Shown here: piece by piece, positions 54,101-60,100 of the stretch
How the letters are laid out: each line of letters opens with the position of its first letter
Position numbering within the stretch: position 1 is the stretch's first letter
From: Paragonimus westermani
Lineage: Eukaryota; Platyhelminthes; Trematoda; Plagiorchiida; Troglotrematidae
Assembly: GCA_008508345.1 (NCBI GenBank)
Contig: QNGE01001303.1
Coordinates: 106,940-170,939, forward strand
Reading direction: 5' to 3'
Length of the DNA stretch: 64,000 bases
Translations under genes and position numbers: made by a program
The notes under the pieces: model-generated
What the model was told of the DNA's origin: nothing
What the model saw: only the letters and a program-made list of their open reading frames with translations
The model's database searches: none

Positions 54101-57100
54101 CGCGTCATTAAATGCACTCACTTCGCAGTCAACTCGACCAAACAACGACAACATTCACATCACCGAGGTCGATTAGCCGTCATCTCACCTAGAGTCTCCA
54201 GCCACCGACTTCGTGAGTCACGAAGGCCCCAGCCCGACTTTCAGTGGCGAGCCCATTCCTTAACGATTTCACTTCTCTACGGCAGGTCATCATCTGTCCA
54301 TCTCAAACCTTGCACCAATCGGATGCAGCGTCTGCAAAGATTACTTGGTATATCAGACGAATAGCCTATATCCTTAATACATGTCCTGAACACCTACGTC
54401 TGTGCAAATGTAAGCATTGAACAAAAGAACCCGTTTGACAATCGGTACCAAGACCCCGCTTCCGAACTTCTCTGTTACTTACTCGCTTGTGTCACCCGAC
54501 ACGAGTGATGGGACGCAGACATCGATGGTCAACTACCTCAAGACGGTTCACGCCTTTTACCCTGAGCGTCCAAGTTTCCCTGCCGTAAAGTAATACAGCT
54601 CTCGTTGTTGTCTGGTACACGCGACCCTTAAGCATCAGAGAGATACCTGTCTGTCGCTACAGATGCACCAGATTAGCGAACACCACCTTTGCCTCAGATA
54701 CATGCGCTTCCATTTTATTCCCTACACCTCCACTGCCGCCGCTGGTGCAGCTTCCCAGGTATGCAAACTGGTCAGCAACCTTCATGACTACATTATCTAA
54801 CATCAAATCTACGTGATCACAGCAATCCTGCAGAAGCACTTTGCTTTGCATTTTGAGGCTGCAAAGCGCATTCCGAAGTATTTGGCGGAACGCGAAATAG
54901 CGTCTAGCATCGCTTGTGTTGCTTGAAAGTTGTCAAACAGCAACACCTTGTCGTCAGCATAATCAAGATCCGTCAGTCTTTCACCAGGTAGGAGGTCCAC
55001 GCCGGCATCTTGTGAGTGCCGCAGACGATCTTCCATTATTTCGTTTATGAAAGAACTAACCAAAAATGATGAAAGTGGACAGTCTTAACGTACGTTGCCT
55101 CTGGTGCTGAAACTGTCAGACAGTACATCATAAACCCTTACCTGAGCTGAAGTGTGAGACTGAAGTGCCAACAGTATGTTCACATACATGGTCAGTAAAC
55201 CCCTGCGTTTAAGTGACTTTAAAGTGTAGATTGATCTACCGAATCGAACGCATCTTTATAATCGAAAAAAGCCGCAGTTGTTGGCCGGTGGTATACATGA
55301 CGCTTCTTCGGGACTTCTTGAAGAGTAAAAATTTGATTAATCCAACTCTGCCCAGAACGCAACCCTACCTGTTATTCCTTAATGTTTACCTGTCGACCTG
55401 TAGTAAGTTGACTGAATACAATGGGTGCCAAAACCCTAGAAATAACTACGGTCAAACTAATTCTTCTGTGGCCTCTACAGGAACTCCTGATACCTTTCTT
55501 GAACGCTGGAGCTAATATTTGGTGACCATATTAGTTGAAGCAACCGAGTCAAGACCTCTACTAACGCCTCCCCACCTTCTTTGAAAAGTGCCGGCACGAG
55601 ATCATCTGGACCAGCGCCCCTATTACGTTTGAGAGCCGAGATACAATTGGTGGCCTCATTATCAGTAGGTGATTCCGAGTCTATCAACCAGGGCACTACA
55701 TTACAAGTTTGTGGCGGCAACGCAGTAGAATCAGGAGGCCAGTTAAATTGACCCTCACAGTGTTCCATCCATTGCTCTAACCTTCTGGACTTATTATAGA
55801 TGAGTGTGCCATCTGTCCCGTTGATAGCTTCACTGACAGACGGTCGCCTGGGACCAGTGACACGGATAAGCTTAAACAGTTTGCCAGCGTTTCCTGAAGC
55901 AAAAGCCGTCTCCATCTCCTTAACTTTTCCCAATAACCAAGCCTCGCGACCAATCTTTAGGCTACGTTTCAGTTCCCTACAGATATCTCTTTCAAACTTG
56001 TTACGTGTACTGTCAGAAGGGATGTTCCGTCTGGCCTCTAACAGCTTCAGGAACTCCTTCGAGATCCACGATGCTCGGTTCGGTAGCTATTCGGATCTTT
56101 GGGGTGAGAACTGCTAAGCTTGATTTTTAAGCTAGTTTGGTGCTTATGTATTTTGGGCCATATGGCCGGTTTCTCAACAGTAATTCGTTGCTCTTGGTGG
56201 GTTCATTGTCCAACAAAACTAAGAACGAAATGGCAACGTACCAACGCATGGTCCGAATCCAAGTATGTGTCTCAATAGGAACAACAGTCCTGAATGGAAC
56301 CCCACCATCTATAACTAGCAGCTGTGTGATCTACCTGAGACCAGGCCCGACCCGGAGAAGGCGGGTGCCACGTATGGCAGCGACGTGCACCACGCTTGAA
56401 ATCAATGCTGGCCAAAAGTAGCTTATGCTCTGCTCACAACTGCAACAATCGCCTGCCATTATCCGAGCATTGTCATGCTATCTCAAACCTGCCATCTAAA
56501 TGACAATCGGATTCATCAACGTGATCAACCTGGGCGTTCCTATCTGTGGCCAGAATGACTATACTAGAACTTTGTTTCAACCGAAGGAGAGGGGTCGGAG
56601 TTGAACAAAAGACGTCCTCGATACCGGCACCACTACCGTCAGTAGGAGCGTAAGCAGACACGATGAAAAGATGGCTGAGGGTTTTGCGCCTAGAGCGAAC
56701 AGCACAAAGTCTATCTTTAACAGAAATCTAGTCTACTAATCTGGCTGCGGCCGTCGTGCTGAGGACTATACCCACCCCCACCCTGACCGGTAACTGCGGC
56801 CGTGGAGTCACCCGAAGTCTATAACCAGCATCGGGTAGACAGTACAGGAGCCGTCAGTTCCATACGTTGACTGCTGTTCTGGATTCTAGTCTTTGAAATG
56901 CAACATACATGAACATTCAACGAGTCTAAAGTTCGTGTAGGAGCGGTCTATTGATCTATCTGTTTTAGCGTGCGAACCTTGAAAGCACCTATGTTAATTC
57001 GCACTCTAGGTCTAAGCAAGGGACAAGGGAAGCCTGAGGTTGAATTGTAAGAGATAGAACTTGCTGGCGTAGTGTTGCTATGATTAGTTATGTCTGTTGT

Positions 57101-60100
57101 GGGGTCTGCAGAGTAATTACCATAAATGGTGGTTGGGAGGGGTATGGGAGCTAGGTTTGATAGGACAGTGGGGGAGAGGTCAGCAGTAACATGTTTTCGC
57201 CTATCCACCCTATTGTATGTAGCAGATAGGGCGACCTGGTTTGTAGCGCAAGACGGCCGATGCAGTATGGAATTGTTGCTGTTGAGTATTCATGATAATA
57301 TGTGACCTGAGATACTGCGATGACGCCCAGACCTAGACAGGAGAACGACTGGGGTTGTCAACTGAATCCTCTGGCTCAAAAGCCTATACTGCAAGGCGGG
57401 TAACAGTATACCAGAACTGGTATACTTTTCGAAGAAAATAAAGCCAATCTTCTTCCAACCTTCATCCTTGAGAACCAGGAGACTTTGGTTTGTTAGACCT
57501 GCATGGCATGGGTGATTCTGTCCACTTTAGCCCGATAGGCCATCGAGATGCGCAAGCTGTCAAAGCGCGTCCAAATTTTGTTACGACAAAGTTGGATTAG
57601 AAATGTACAAAGAGATACCCCAGAAGGGCATAATCTGTTCACTTGAAAAGCAGTTTATGTCGACCGTCCCAATCTATCGATGATGCTTAAAATCCCCAAG
57701 CCAGGTAGATGGGAGGCGGGTATCTTAGCCTCAGTCCACTGGTAAATGGACGTTTTACTGTACATCTGAGCAGCGGAATGTGTGCCTCAAGTGTATTGAT
57801 CCCCTAAGCCGATGTGTGCATTCCATTCAGTATTGATAACTCCAAACTAACCTCAGAAGACAACCACCCTTACGCCATGACTAGGACAGGCTTTCTAATC
57901 TTTGGGAAAATAAATTTCTATGCCCAGGTCGCATTACTTCATGAGTGGCCATCGAAAGTGGGCTTCTTTTCATTATCGAAATTAACAGTGTTCCAGCAAT
58001 TACTTCAAATATTGTAATGTTCAGCTTTAGTTAATCGACAAAATATATATGTATTCATCAGCACCTTACGGTCAGGTAGGTTTGATATATTACTGAATAG
58101 TTGCTGCACCCACCGCGCAGACAGGTGCAGCTTTATTAACACCTACGGTTGAGGAGCACTGAATGATAAGTTCGAAATAGACGTAGGAGTATTGGTTTAT
58201 TCCATTTAGGTTTTCCGCGCGCATTATCGTTTGGCGGCGTGTTACGAGATGGGATCCATTAAAGATTCAATAACCACTGTTCTAGATCCGTTCGGAATCG
58301 GAAAATCTTTTTGCCGTTTGAGCTTACATTGCTTCTACGCCGGTATGTTTCTTTTTTTCAAGGCATCTAAAGCACAGTCAGATTGAATTGCCAAGGCAAC
58401 AACGCTTTCCAGATGTGTCTAGGGCCATATACTTATCTGGGTTTTATGGCTACTTTTGAATCAGTTTTGCGTTAAATTATGCGTTTTCGTTTTATCTTTT
58501 CGTATACATGCAACCACAAATGTTTCTAGTTGACTAGGATTTTGTAAAATTTGGATGGCCCGATAGTTATTTCACATTCTATAGACAGGTGTCAATGATA
58601 CTGTTGTGGACTGCCAGATTAGTGAAAACTGTAAGAAAATGAACGGCGTTTTTATATCGTAAAATCTTCTGTTCGAGTTGGGAGTGTGTGTAGATTATTG
58701 GCCTGATTACTCAAACGACATTTAATCCGTACAACTTTCTCCGTCAGTCTCTTAGTCGATTGGTCGAAGAGCACACAACGGAAGACGAGAAACGCCTCGA
58801 AAGCCTAGCAAGTTCGCTGATAGGAGCGCACATATTGTCCGTGAAAATTCAGCAGGAGTTTCAAACTTACAAAGAGAATTTTCGCACAGCTCAGAACGAA
58901 GTAAGCCCGAATGTCCGGTGATGCTATCATCCATCTTTAACACATACGTCAGTTTACCGTATCATTGCCACGTCCGGTAATAATGCCAGTGATCACTGAT
59001 AACTCACTGAACAGATCAATCACAAATTTTCTTACCATTCGCAAGCCGCTTCTGATCGTATTTAATCCAGGGATGAACTTTTTTTAGCCTGTGTTCATCC
59101 TTTTTGTTCATTCTACCCCAGTGCTAGCAGGTTGTTAGCAAGATGACGAAGATTCCTTCACAGATCTTAGCCTGAATTCGGACAGAAACAACTCGGCTGG
59201 TTAGGCTGCCTGAACGTCAAATGGTATTGTCACCTCTGTTCAAGGTACACAGGTTCGTCGTGCGAGAGAGTGTACTGACAGATCAGCGTTCCCTCTTTAT
59301 ATAGACACACAGATGCTTTGTGGTTGACCTACACACTTCAGTCGATCAGTCAACGAAGCGAAGTAAGTTCACAGTACCTGTGAACTGATTACCTACCCAC
59401 AAGATGAAAGAATCAGCTGCGATGAGCAGAAATAGATTACAACTTAGTCATTCAGGATGATACATAAACAATGCTGTTCACTGAAGCAATCAACCTTTCT
59501 AATGCTAATTTTCGAATCTGTTTGGATGAATACAAACGGTATCAGTAGAAATCAACCACTCGAGAGGTAGGTAACTGTGCAAATACGTCTATTGCTCTGA
59601 ATGTGAAGTCACGTGCACTAAGTGCACGTGACTGAACCTGTCTGAGGCAAAATTATGCCCTTTATTGTCATACAAAGAATGCACATACTACCTGGGTCCA
59701 TTCGGATCTCTGTCGCTAATGTCGAGCAAAAAGCATGACGTGATAAAAACAATTTTACATCTACTCTTTGACACACAGTTAAACTTTACCTTATGCTTCA
59801 AGGTGTCAGGTCACGTAATGTCGTTACCAGTCGTTACCAGTTTTAGTTATGTTAACATCTCGAATTTTGAATGGAAAATTCAGTAATCTTAATGATTTCT
59901 CATGTAACTTGCTACTACTAATGGATAAGCACATCAGCATATCACATTCCAGACAGTATAGTCATTATGGGGCATATCCACAGCTTTGGACTATACTAGC
60001 TGAAAGACGTCAACCAGTGAACCAAAATGAACGCACTGTGTAAGATGTTCGAAGTATCTTCAAACAATCCCATAGGTTCCAGCATCCCAAGCTACAATCA

